A program made the position numbers and the translations under genes. From Gammaproteobacteria bacterium (GTDB lineage: Bacteria > Pseudomonadota > Gammaproteobacteria > UBA9214), in assembly GCA_030632175.1 (NCBI GenBank), contig DAOVVG010000108.1, positions 1 through 7,696 of the forward strand: 7,696 nt of DNA. Direction: 5' to 3'. How positions within the stretch are numbered: the first letter of the stretch is position 1; every line of letters starts with the position of its first letter. Under the pieces are notes generated by a model. The model had not been told where the DNA came from. It saw only the letters and a program-made list of their open reading frames with translations, and searched no databases. Below, piece by piece: positions 1 to 5,830 of the stretch.

Positions 1-11
1 GGTAAATTCTG

Positions 12-296
12 ATGAGTCGTATCGTTAACTGTGTAGTGCTCAAACGCGAGGCGGAAGGACTAGATAATCTCCCGCATCCGGGTTCACTGGGTGAGCTCAT
101 CTATGAAAACGTCTCTGCAGAAGGCTGGAACCAGTGGCTGGAACGTTTGACCATGATCATTAACGAGAATGGCCTGAACACCGCAGACACCGGCAGTGTC
201 GACCTGATTGAAAAACACATGGTCGGATTTCTCTTTCAGGAAGGCGACATGGGTGCTGTTCCGGACGGTTTCCAGGCACCGGGCGCCAAGAAATAA
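12..296 (+). CDS. yggX: Probable Fe(2+)-trafficking protein YggX
   Basis: A 94-residue cytosolic protein of the YggX family (E. coli member 91 residues). In that family it takes part in Fe(II) trafficking and protects Fe-S clusters from oxidative damage. The sequence shows the family signature throughout: MSR start, Cys7 (the family's conserved cysteine), the KREAEGLD stretch at about 11-18, PGxLG near 23-27, a W-x-QW motif near 39-42, the T-M-I-I-N-E segment near 47-52, and a late MVxFLF segment near 70-75. The ATG at 12 gives the expected N-terminus; only eleven bases lie upstream, so its ribosome site and promoter are cut by the window edge. In many relatives yggX follows mutY, but that neighbour would lie outside the window. 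The next gene is convergent, so yggX is the last gene of its unit here. Identification is firm. Confidence 0.95.
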   Translation: MSRIVNCVVLKREAEGLDNLPHPGSLGELIYENVSAEGWNQWLERLTMIINENGLNTADTGSVDLIEKHMVGFLFQEGDMGAVPDGFQAPGAKK

Positions 297-359
297 TACC
301 GGCAGCGGATAAACTTTCGCTAATCCGACCTGCAGTGTTCTACATCCTTGCTTAGACTA

Positions 360-385
360 AAGGTCCGCAGCCAATACCGGACCTT
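360..385. other. Hairpin between convergent genes
   Basis: AAGGTCCG (360-367) and CGGACCTT (378-385) form a perfect 8-bp stem with a 10-nt loop, lying between the stops of yggX and the convergent COG3904-type gene. There is no T-tract on the plus side and only TTTAG on the minus side. It may end or stabilise both transcripts but does not qualify as a classical intrinsic terminator. Confidence 0.4.
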
Positions 386-420
386 CACTACAATGGAAAA
401 CAACTCACGAATCTGGCGGT

Positions 421-1101
421 TTAGTGTTCTGGTTCCCTCAGCTTGATATACATGATGTGATCGTCAAAACCAGAGACGTCCGTATTTTCGTAACCTGAAG
501 GGGTCTGTACATGCGTAACACCGAACCGTGCCATGTCCTGCGTGGAGAGGAAGTAGTAATTGGGAGCATTATAGGGTGACACCTTCCCGATCCAGAAAAG
601 GTATTCATTAACACGGATACGCGCGAAGAAATCGCGCTCCAGGTCTGCCAGTCGGTCCACTTCCTCACGCACATGTGCTCTCGCAGTTGCAGCGTCCTCG
701 CCATAGCGTTCCATTCTGACGGCTATTTCATCTGTCCAAAGACCGGTCTGCTTCAAGTGATTGTAATTACCATGCCAGGCAACGACCGCACCTTCCCCGA
801 TGACTTTATGGTGCCCCGCCGGAAAGACATAGTTGGCACAGGATGACAGGCAATACTCCGGGACCTCAATGTTGAGATTGTTATCGGAAACCCACAACCC
901 CAATGCAATGCCTGCCTCTACCTCGCCACCATCCGAGGTAATAATCAAACGTTTAACAGCCTTTCCCTGTATAGCTTCGAAGAACCGTTGGTTCAATGAA
1001 GCACTAATGGAGCCCGAGTAATAGGCAGCCTCCGCATCAGGACTGATGTCAGCGTCAGCCGGACCAGCTATCCACATCATTACAGCAAGTAATGCCGCCA
1101 T
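421..1101 (-). CDS. Exported ClpP/crotonase-fold protein (COG3904-type)
   Basis: A 226-residue protein resembling the predicted periplasmic COG3904 group, which has a ClpP/crotonase fold. Residues 1-18 are a hydrophobic signal-like segment ending in ADA, so cleavage after residue 18 is likely. Next come the strand and glycine turn TSDGGEVEAG (about 55-64), which matches the oxyanion region of ClpP-like proteins. CLSSC (84-88) fits the family's CxSxC serine box, making Ser86 the likely nucleophile and C84/C88 a possible disulfide. VAWHG supplies His110 as a candidate catalytic base. A charged helical region (about 125-165) follows. Substrate and role are unknown; peptidase activity is inferred from fold motifs only. 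The start is uncertain: the N-terminus has no Lys/Arg, no Shine-Dalgarno sits next to ATG 1101, and a GAGGAG lies 26 nt upstream. The gene is divergent from the ubi operon. Confidence 0.75.
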   Translation of the reverse strand: MAALLAVMMWIAGPADADISPDAEAAYYSGSISASLNQRFFEAIQGKAVKRLIITSDGGEVEAGIALGLWVSDNNLNIEVPEYCLSSCANYVFPAGHHKVIGEGAVVAWHGNYNHLKQTGLWTDEIAVRMERYGEDAATARAHVREEVDRLADLERDFFARIRVNEYLFWIGKVSPYNAPNYYFLSTQDMARFGVTHVQTPSGYENTDVSGFDDHIMYIKLREPEH

Positions 1102-1199
1102 GTGAGAATGATTATAAATAATATTTGCTCCTCTTCGTCCAGATTAACACCGGATGCCGTGAGGCTGAAGTTCAGCTGAGCTGAGTCTCCGGTCAACAC
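1102..1199. other. Divergent intergenic region, COG3904 side
   Basis: This is the part of the divergent intergenic region nearest the leftward gene. On the minus strand it holds a purine-rich GAGGAG (1133-1128) and a TATAAT (1116-1111) only ten bases from the annotated ATG, too close for an ordinary leader. A palindrome CTGAA-G-TTCAG lies at 1165-1175, followed by repeated CTGAG units. I see no convincing -35/-10 pair for the leftward gene. Confidence 0.35.
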
Positions 1200-1243
1200 T
1201 TGACCTAAGTCAATGCCAGGTGAGTGACTAGTTAGTATATAAG
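1200..1243 (+). promoter_or_regulatory. FNR/Anr-type promoter of the yhcC-ubiUVD operon
   Basis: The palindrome TTGAC-CTAA-GTCAA (1200-1213) matches the FNR/Anr consensus TTGAT-N4-ATCAA except for the symmetric fifth base of each half. Its centre is 1206.5. A class II FNR promoter, with the box at -41.5, would start transcription near 1248 and need a -10 at 1236-1241; TATATA lies exactly there, overlapping TATAAG at 1238-1243. No sigma70 -35 sits at the usual distance, as expected when the activator replaces it. E. coli ubiUV is known to be FNR-activated, which supports the reading. The start site itself is inferred. Confidence 0.72.
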
Positions 1244-1257
1244 AACAGCGCCGGACT

Positions 1258-1308
1258 CCCGGGACATCCAGATAACTTGTCCCTCGGGTAAAACGGTTGA
1301 AAAACCGT
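1258..1308 (+). other. Structured leader of the operon: two hairpins
   Basis: Downstream of the inferred start site two stems are visible. The first pairs GGGACA (1261-1266) with TGTCCC (1278-1283), extended by CCC (1258-1260) with GGG (1286-1288) across a two-base bulge. The second is ACGGTT-GAAA-AACCGT (1293-1308), six pairs closed by a GNRA tetraloop. No T-run follows on the plus strand, so this is not a terminator in the operon's direction. A role in mRNA stability or translation is possible but unproven. Confidence 0.4.
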
Positions 1309-1332
1309 GATCATCAGCACTGGATACCACCC

Positions 1333-1371
1333 ATGACTACAAGAAAATACAGCTGCATCCCTGACCTGTGA
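1333..1371 (+). CDS. Possible 12-codon leader ORF overlapping the yhcC start
   Basis: ATG at 1333 opens a short frame encoding MTTRKYSCIPDL and stopping with TGA at 1369-1371, so its stop overlaps the GTG start of yhcC (1368) as GTGA. A weak GGAT lies seven bases before the ATG. yhcC itself has no Shine-Dalgarno just upstream, so ribosomes ending this leader could re-initiate at the GTG by translational coupling. A 12-codon frame can arise by chance, and no conservation data are available here. Confidence 0.3.
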   Translation: MTTRKYSCIPDL

Positions 1372-2348
1372 ATCTTTCAAAGTACGTCAATACCTTTGGA
1401 CAAGCGATGCTGCATCGTTATGGTGAACGCGTGCACAAGATCGCCATCGATGCCAACTTCACCTGCCCCAACATCGATGGCAGCAAGGGACGGGGTGGCT
1501 GCACTTTCTGCAATAACGTGTCATTTAGTCCCAACGGACGTCAGCCTCCGGGGGTCATTGAGCAAATTGCTGCTGGCCGGCGGGTCATTCGCAAGCGTAC
1601 CGGGGCAAGGAAATACCTGGCCTACTTCCAGGCCTACACGAATACCTACGCGGACATTGGCCAGCTCAGACAACTCTATGACCAGGCACTGGCCGAACCT
1701 GACGTGATTGGACTTGCCGTGGGAACACGCCCCGATTGCGCACCCATCCCGGTTTTGGACCTGCTTGCCGAATATCAGCAGCAAGGCAACGAAATCTGGC
1801 TGGAGCTGGGACTGCAATCCTCTTTTGATGAATCACTCAGGCGAGTTAACCGCGGGCATGGTTTTTCCGAATATAAAACAGCGATCCTTGAAGCTCGCAA
1901 GCGGGGTTTGCAGATTTGCACACATCTCATCATCGGCCTGCCGGGAGAAACGAAACAACACTGTAAAGTTACCCTGGAGCGCATACTGGAACTTGGCGTA
2001 GATGGATTGAAACTTCATCCGCTGCACGTTGTAAAGGGTACACAGCTGGCCAATGAGTGGCGACGCGGAGAATATCAACCGCTGCTGCTGGATGAGTATA
2101 TAGAAATTGCAACAGACCTAATCCGCCACACACCGCCTGAAGTCATCTTCCACCGGGTAACTGCTACGGCAGCACCACGGTTACTGCTTGCACCTGACTG
2201 GTGTTCAAAGAAATGGCTGGTATTGAATCGCATTACCGATGCGTTGCACAGGTTACACCTGACAAACAACTCCTCCCGGACCACAACTGACTGCAAGGAA
2301 CCACTACAATGGAACTCGTCTGCCCCGCCGGCAACCTGCCTTCTTTAA
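1368..2348 (+). CDS. yhcC: TIGR01212-family radical SAM protein YhcC
   Basis: A 326-residue radical SAM protein of the YhcC/TIGR01212 family (E. coli YhcC about 309 residues), substrate not established. Cys33, Cys45 and Cys48 in CPNIDGSKGRGGCTFC form the family's widely spaced C-x11-C-x2-C [4Fe-4S] site. Further family blocks are YLAYFQAYT (about 83-91), VGTRPDC (118-124), WLELGLQS (144-151), NRGH (161-164), HLIIGLPGE (186-194), KLHPLH (215-220) and RHTPPEV (253-259). The GTG at 1368 is forced by a stop two codons upstream and aligns with the E. coli N-terminus; no good ribosome site precedes it, but a short leader ORF ends on it. The last 13 codons overlap ubiU in another frame, giving a non-family tail of about 30 residues. 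It is the first gene of the operon, suggesting low-oxygen expression with the ubiquinone genes. Confidence 0.9.
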   Translation: MNLSKYVNTFGQAMLHRYGERVHKIAIDANFTCPNIDGSKGRGGCTFCNNVSFSPNGRQPPGVIEQIAAGRRVIRKRTGARKYLAYFQAYTNTYADIGQLRQLYDQALAEPDVIGLAVGTRPDCAPIPVLDLLAEYQQQGNEIWLELGLQSSFDESLRRVNRGHGFSEYKTAILEARKRGLQICTHLIIGLPGETKQHCKVTLERILELGVDGLKLHPLHVVKGTQLANEWRRGEYQPLLLDEYIEIATDLIRHTPPEVIFHRVTATAAPRLLLAPDWCSKKWLVLNRITDALHRLHLTNNSSRTTTDCKEPLQWNSSAPPATCLL

Positions 2349-3304
2349 AAGCCGCCGTCGATAATGGTGCAGATGCCGTTTATATCGGCTTTCGCGACGA
2401 TACCAATGCGCGCCACTTCGCAGGACTTAACTTTAACGACAAGCGGGCAATCGATGGCATTAAGTATGCGCACGCAAACGGTGTAAAAGTATTCGTTGCC
2501 ATCAACACCTACCCGCAGCCCTCCGGCTGGCCACGCTGGCAGGCAGCTGTGGATAAGGCCGCCGGACTTGGTATCAATGCACTGATACTGGCTGACATCG
2601 GCGTTATGGATTACGCAACAAAAAAGTGGCCGAAACTGCGCCTGCATCTTTCGGTGCAGGGCTCTGCCACCAACGATGCAGCGATCCGCTTTTATCACGA
2701 ACATTTCAATATCCGGCGCGCTGTATTGCCGCGCGTACTCTCGCTCAACCAGGTCAGACAGGTCGCAGAACACAGCCCGGTCCCACTGGAAGTGTTCGGC
2801 TTCGGCAGCCTGTGTGTCATGGTGGAAGGCCGCTGTCTGCTATCTTCCTATGTGACCGGCCGTTCGCCGAACACCTTTGGTGCCTGCTCACCCGCCAACG
2901 CAGTTCAATGGCAGGAGACGGACGCCGGCATGGAGACCAGGCTCAACGGAGTGCTGATTGACCGTTATGAAAAGGATGAACCGGCCGGCTACCCGACCCT
3001 GTGCAAGGGCCGCTTTCAGGCCTGCGGAAACACCTACTACGCCATTGAAGAGCCAACCAGTCTGAACACCCTTGCGCTACTGCCGGAACTGCAGGCCATG
3101 GGCATTGAGGCCATCAAGATTGAAGGCCGACAGCGCAGCCCGGCCTACGTTGCCCGTGTAGCGCAGGTATGGCGTGCGGCACTGGATGCCTGTGCAGGTG
3201 ATCCGGCCAGCTACCAACCGCAGGAAAACTGGCTGACAGAACTAGCTAAAGTTTCCGAAGGCAGCCAGACAACACTGGGCGCCTACCACCGGCCATGGCA
3301 ATAA
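2309..3304 (+). CDS. ubiU: UbiU, O2-independent ubiquinone hydroxylase subunit (U32 family)
   Basis: A 331-residue peptidase-U32 family protein of the same length as E. coli UbiU (formerly YhbU). With UbiV it forms the Fe-S heterodimer that hydroxylates the ubiquinone ring without O2; prephenate has been proposed as the oxygen source. The four cysteines of the UbiU [4Fe-4S] cluster are at identical positions to E. coli: C169 and C176 (GSLCVMVEGRC), C193 (GACSP) and C232 (LCKGR). The N-terminal MELVCPAGNLPSLKAA, the ADAVYIG strand, the ATN segment, and the C-terminal KIEGRQRSPAYV and TTLGAYHRPWQ blocks are all typical. AAGGA at 2295-2299 sits nine bases before the ATG. The start lies 40 nt inside yhcC, suggesting translational coupling, and only 13 nt separate it from ubiV. 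No residue is missing; the gene looks intact. Confidence 0.96.
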   Translation: MELVCPAGNLPSLKAAVDNGADAVYIGFRDDTNARHFAGLNFNDKRAIDGIKYAHANGVKVFVAINTYPQPSGWPRWQAAVDKAAGLGINALILADIGVMDYATKKWPKLRLHLSVQGSATNDAAIRFYHEHFNIRRAVLPRVLSLNQVRQVAEHSPVPLEVFGFGSLCVMVEGRCLLSSYVTGRSPNTFGACSPANAVQWQETDAGMETRLNGVLIDRYEKDEPAGYPTLCKGRFQACGNTYYAIEEPTSLNTLALLPELQAMGIEAIKIEGRQRSPAYVARVAQVWRAALDACAGDPASYQPQENWLTELAKVSEGSQTTLGAYHRPWQ

Positions 3305-3317
3305 CAACAGGCGCCTC

Positions 3318-4247
3318 GTGAAAAACAATATCCCAAAACTCTCGCTCGGCCCCGTGCCCTACTACTGGGCACGGGAAACATTGCTCAATTTTTATAAGCA
3401 GATATCCGATACGCCAGTAGATATCGTTTACCTTGGCGAGACCGTGTGTTCTAAACGCCGCTCACTGAAACACGCGGAATGGCTGAAACTGGCAGCACAG
3501 CTGCAAGCCGCTGGCAAGGAAGTGGTGTTATCCACACTTACCCTGCTGGAAGCGGGCTCCGAGCTGGGCAGTCTGAAGCGCCTGTGCGAACAACAGGACT
3601 TCCTGGTCGAGGCCAATGACATGTCGGCAGTGCAATTTCTGTCAGGCAAGCGGGCGTTTGTCACCGGCCCGGCCGTCAATATCTATAATTCAGGCAGCCT
3701 GTTTGTACTGGCAGGTCTGGGCCTGAAACGCTGGACACTGCCGGTGGAACTCTCGCGCGATACACTTGCAGACATACAGGCCAATCGCCCCGATGATATT
3801 GAAACAGAGGTGCTGGTCTTTGGACGTCTGCCGCTTGCGTATTCAGCACGCTGCTTTACCGCCCGTGCACATAACCTGCCCAAGGACGACTGCCAGTTCC
3901 GCTGCCTGGATTATCCTGACGGCATGCTGATGTCCACCCGCGAGAATGAGCCGTTCCTGGTATTGAATGGCATCCAGACCCAGTCGGCGCGAACCCTCAA
4001 CCTGGTTAGTGAACTTGAAAATCTCAGGCAACTCGGAGTGGATGTACTGCGCGTCAGTCCTCAATCGGCGCACACGGATTCCATTATCCGTATCTTTCAT
4101 CACTGTCTGCATAAAAACTGCGACACGGATGAAGCAGCAGCAGAACTGGCCGGCTTCATGCCGGTCGGTCCGTGTAATGGTTACTGGTACGGAGACGCCG
4201 GCATGGATTCCCGGCAGGAACTCGCAGTACAGGAGTCCCTGTCATGA
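3318..4247 (+). CDS. ubiV: UbiV, O2-independent ubiquinone hydroxylase subunit (U32 family)
   Basis: A 309-residue U32 protein, somewhat longer than E. coli UbiV (about 292), with extra residues mainly at the two termini. It partners UbiU. The Fe-S ligands are visible as C44 (GETVCSKRR), C179 (AYSARCF), C192 and C196 (DDCQFRC), with the same C-x12-C-x3-C spacing as in E. coli. Other family blocks are LSLGPVPYYW (8-17), VLSTLTLLEAGSELG (about 70-84), NIYNSGSL, LPVELSRD, PLAYSARCFTARAHN, VLNGIQT and the terminal PCNGYWYG. GTG at 3318 is the only reasonable start; its ribosome site is weak (AGG six bases before). The last bases overlap the ubiD ATG as ATGA, so ubiD is probably translationally coupled. 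The residues after GYWYG, about the last 20, diverge from the family end. Confidence 0.95.
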   Translation: MKNNIPKLSLGPVPYYWARETLLNFYKQISDTPVDIVYLGETVCSKRRSLKHAEWLKLAAQLQAAGKEVVLSTLTLLEAGSELGSLKRLCEQQDFLVEANDMSAVQFLSGKRAFVTGPAVNIYNSGSLFVLAGLGLKRWTLPVELSRDTLADIQANRPDDIETEVLVFGRLPLAYSARCFTARAHNLPKDDCQFRCLDYPDGMLMSTRENEPFLVLNGIQTQSARTLNLVSELENLRQLGVDVLRVSPQSAHTDSIIRIFHHCLHKNCDTDEAAAELAGFMPVGPCNGYWYGDAGMDSRQELAVQESLS

Positions 4248-5713
4248 AATTCGGCGATCTGCGTGATTTCCTCCGCAAACTGGAGGCCAGAGGTGAACTG
4301 AAACGCATCAACCAGGTTATCGATCCTGCCCTGGAGATAACAGAAATCTGTTATCGCACCCTTAAGGCAGGTGGTCCTGCCCTGCTGTTCACCCGGCCGA
4401 AAGGCAACTCGATCCCGTTACTGGGCAACCTGTTTGGCACAACGGAACGTGTCGCCATGGCCATGGGTGCAGAAAATGCAGAGGCACTACGCGAGGTGGG
4501 CAAGGTGCTGGCCTTCCTCAAGGCCCCCGAAATACCCGACGGCCTGGGAGGTCTGCTTGAGAAACTACCGGCCTTCAGGAAACTGCGGGACATTAATCCG
4601 CGCGAGGTAAGGCGCGCACCCTGCCAGGAGAACATTTTTGAAGGCCCTGACGTGGACCTGTCAACGCTACCCATCCAGACCTGCTGGCCGGGGGATGCCG
4701 GTCCACTGATTACCTGGGGATTGGTCATCACCAAAGGACCCTGCAAGAAACGCCAGAACCTCGGCGTCTACCGGCAGCAGGTGATTGACCGCAACAAGGT
4801 GATTATGCGCTGGCTGCCGCATCGTGGCGGCGCCATAGATTTTCGTGAGTGGCAGGAGAAACATCCTGGCAAGCGTTTTCCGGTGGCCGTGGCGCTGGGT
4901 GCTGACCCTGCCACGACACTGGCAGCCGTCACTCCCATTCCGGACACCCTGTCGGAATACCAGTTCGCTGGCCTGCTGCGCGGTGCCAAGACCGAGGTTA
5001 CCCCCTGCCAACTACACGACTTGCAGGTGCCGGCTACCGCCGAATTCGTCTTCGAGGGGTTTATAGAGCCGGGCGAGGAAGCTGAAGAAGGCCCGTTTGG
5101 CGACCATACTGGTTACTACAACAGCGTGGAAAAGTTTCCGGTGTTTACCATCGAACGCATCACGCACCGCAACGATCCGATTTACCCGGGTACCTACATG
5201 GGCCGCGCACCCTTTGATGAGCCTTCCGTGATGTCCATGGCGCTCAATGAAGTCTTTATCCCGCTGCTGCAGAAACAGTTCCCGGAGATTGTCGATTTCT
5301 ACCTGCCGCCGGAGGCATGCTCCTACCGGATAGCAGTGGTCAGCATAAAAAAAGCTTACCCGGGACATGCCCGGCGCATCATGTTCGGAGTGTGGTCCTA
5401 CCTGCGCCAGTTTGCCTACACAAAGTTTGTCATCGTGACCGATGATGACATCAATGTGCGTAACTGGAGCGAGGTGATCTGGGCGATCAGCACCCGCATG
5501 GACCCGGTGCGCGACAGTGTGCTGGTAGAAAACACACCCATCGACTATCTCGACTTTGCCAGCCCGGTCTCCGGACTCGGATCGAAAATCGGATTTGACG
5601 CCACCAACAAGTGGCCGGCGGAATCCAGCCGACTCTGGGGCCGGCCCATCAGCATGTCGGATGAAGTAATACAGCGGGTTGATGCCATGTGGGATGAACT
5701 GGGAATCACCTGA
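4244..5713 (+). CDS. ubiD: UbiD, 4-hydroxy-3-polyprenylbenzoate decarboxylase
   Basis: A 489-residue UbiD (E. coli 497) that removes the carboxyl group of the prenylated ring in ubiquinone synthesis, using prenylated FMN made by UbiX. No ubiX lies in the window. Key positions are recognisable with a constant three-residue offset from E. coli: Asn172 in QNLGVYR and Glu238 in SEYQFAG (metal and prFMN binding), and Asp287 in GPFGDHTGYY, corresponding to the proton donor. The prFMN-contact segments NLGVYR and RWLPHRGGA are intact, as are the MGRAPFDEPSVM and DATNKWPAE blocks. The ATG shares ATGA with the ubiV stop. UbiD works in both aerobic and anaerobic ubiquinone synthesis, so its place in the UbiUV operon would raise decarboxylase supply along with the O2-independent hydroxylase. 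Identification is firm. Confidence 0.96.
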   Translation: MKFGDLRDFLRKLEARGELKRINQVIDPALEITEICYRTLKAGGPALLFTRPKGNSIPLLGNLFGTTERVAMAMGAENAEALREVGKVLAFLKAPEIPDGLGGLLEKLPAFRKLRDINPREVRRAPCQENIFEGPDVDLSTLPIQTCWPGDAGPLITWGLVITKGPCKKRQNLGVYRQQVIDRNKVIMRWLPHRGGAIDFREWQEKHPGKRFPVAVALGADPATTLAAVTPIPDTLSEYQFAGLLRGAKTEVTPCQLHDLQVPATAEFVFEGFIEPGEEAEEGPFGDHTGYYNSVEKFPVFTIERITHRNDPIYPGTYMGRAPFDEPSVMSMALNEVFIPLLQKQFPEIVDFYLPPEACSYRIAVVSIKKAYPGHARRIMFGVWSYLRQFAYTKFVIVTDDDINVRNWSEVIWAISTRMDPVRDSVLVENTPIDYLDFASPVSGLGSKIGFDATNKWPAESSRLWGRPISMSDEVIQRVDAMWDELGIT

Positions 5714-5721
5714 ATAACCAT

Positions 5722-5756
5722 GTAGCCCGGATGAAGGCCGCAGGCCGTAATCCGGG
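5722..5756 (+). repeat. REP-like palindrome, copy 1
   Basis: The head tetranucleotide GTAG (5722-5725) is followed by CCCGGAT (5726-5732), pairing with ATCCGGG (5750-5756). An inner GGCC-GCA-GGCC stem is separated by small internal loops. A GTAG head plus imperfect palindrome is the hallmark of RAYT-associated REP sequences. It lies nine bases after the ubiD stop, a usual REP site. Membership of a genome-wide family is inferred from three copies in this window. Confidence 0.8.
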
Positions 5757-5775
5757 GAATATTTATGCAAAACCT

Positions 5776-5806
5776 CCCGGATTCAGTATCACTCTATCCG
5801 GGCTAC
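5776..5806 (-). repeat. REP-like palindrome, copy 2 (inverted; pairs with copy 1)
   Basis: Read on the minus strand this is GTAG, CCCGGAT, a 13-base loop and ATCCGGG, a perfect 7-bp stem. It faces copy 1, so 5721-5807 as a whole is bounded by a 12-bp terminal inverted repeat (TGTAGCCCGGAT) and resembles a two-REP BIME. The pair separates ubiD from the dioxygenase and could reduce read-through or protect the upstream mRNA from 3' decay. Confidence 0.8.
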
Positions 5807-5830
5807 AAAATTGTAATTCGGAGCAACATA

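Noticed and set aside
304..328. A possible decayed REP after yggX (CGGAT at 306-310 with ATCCG at 323-327).
   Set aside because: It has only five base pairs and lacks the GTAG head and the CCCGGAT arm of the three clear copies, so chance is a fair explanation.
386..398. A 13-base identity, CACTACAATGGAA, between 386-398 and 2302-2314 (the ubiU start).
   Set aside because: One 13-base match is expected by chance at about this frequency in a window of this length, and at 386 no reading frame or ribosome context follows.
1293..1308. The GAAA-loop hairpin as an intrinsic terminator.
   Set aside because: No T-run follows on the plus strand. On the minus strand TTTTA follows, but the stem is only six pairs and no gene ends there.
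5012..5770. A 252-codon open frame on the minus strand opposite ubiD.
   Set aside because: It lies entirely antisense to the well-supported ubiD gene, has no ribosome site, shows no recognisable family, and its start falls in the REP pair. It is a shadow of codon bias in ubiD.
5765..5830. An N-terminal extension of the dioxygenase from ATG 5765.
   Set aside because: The 22 extra codons lie mostly inside the inverted REP and have no ribosome site, whereas ATG 5831 has GGAG at seven bases.
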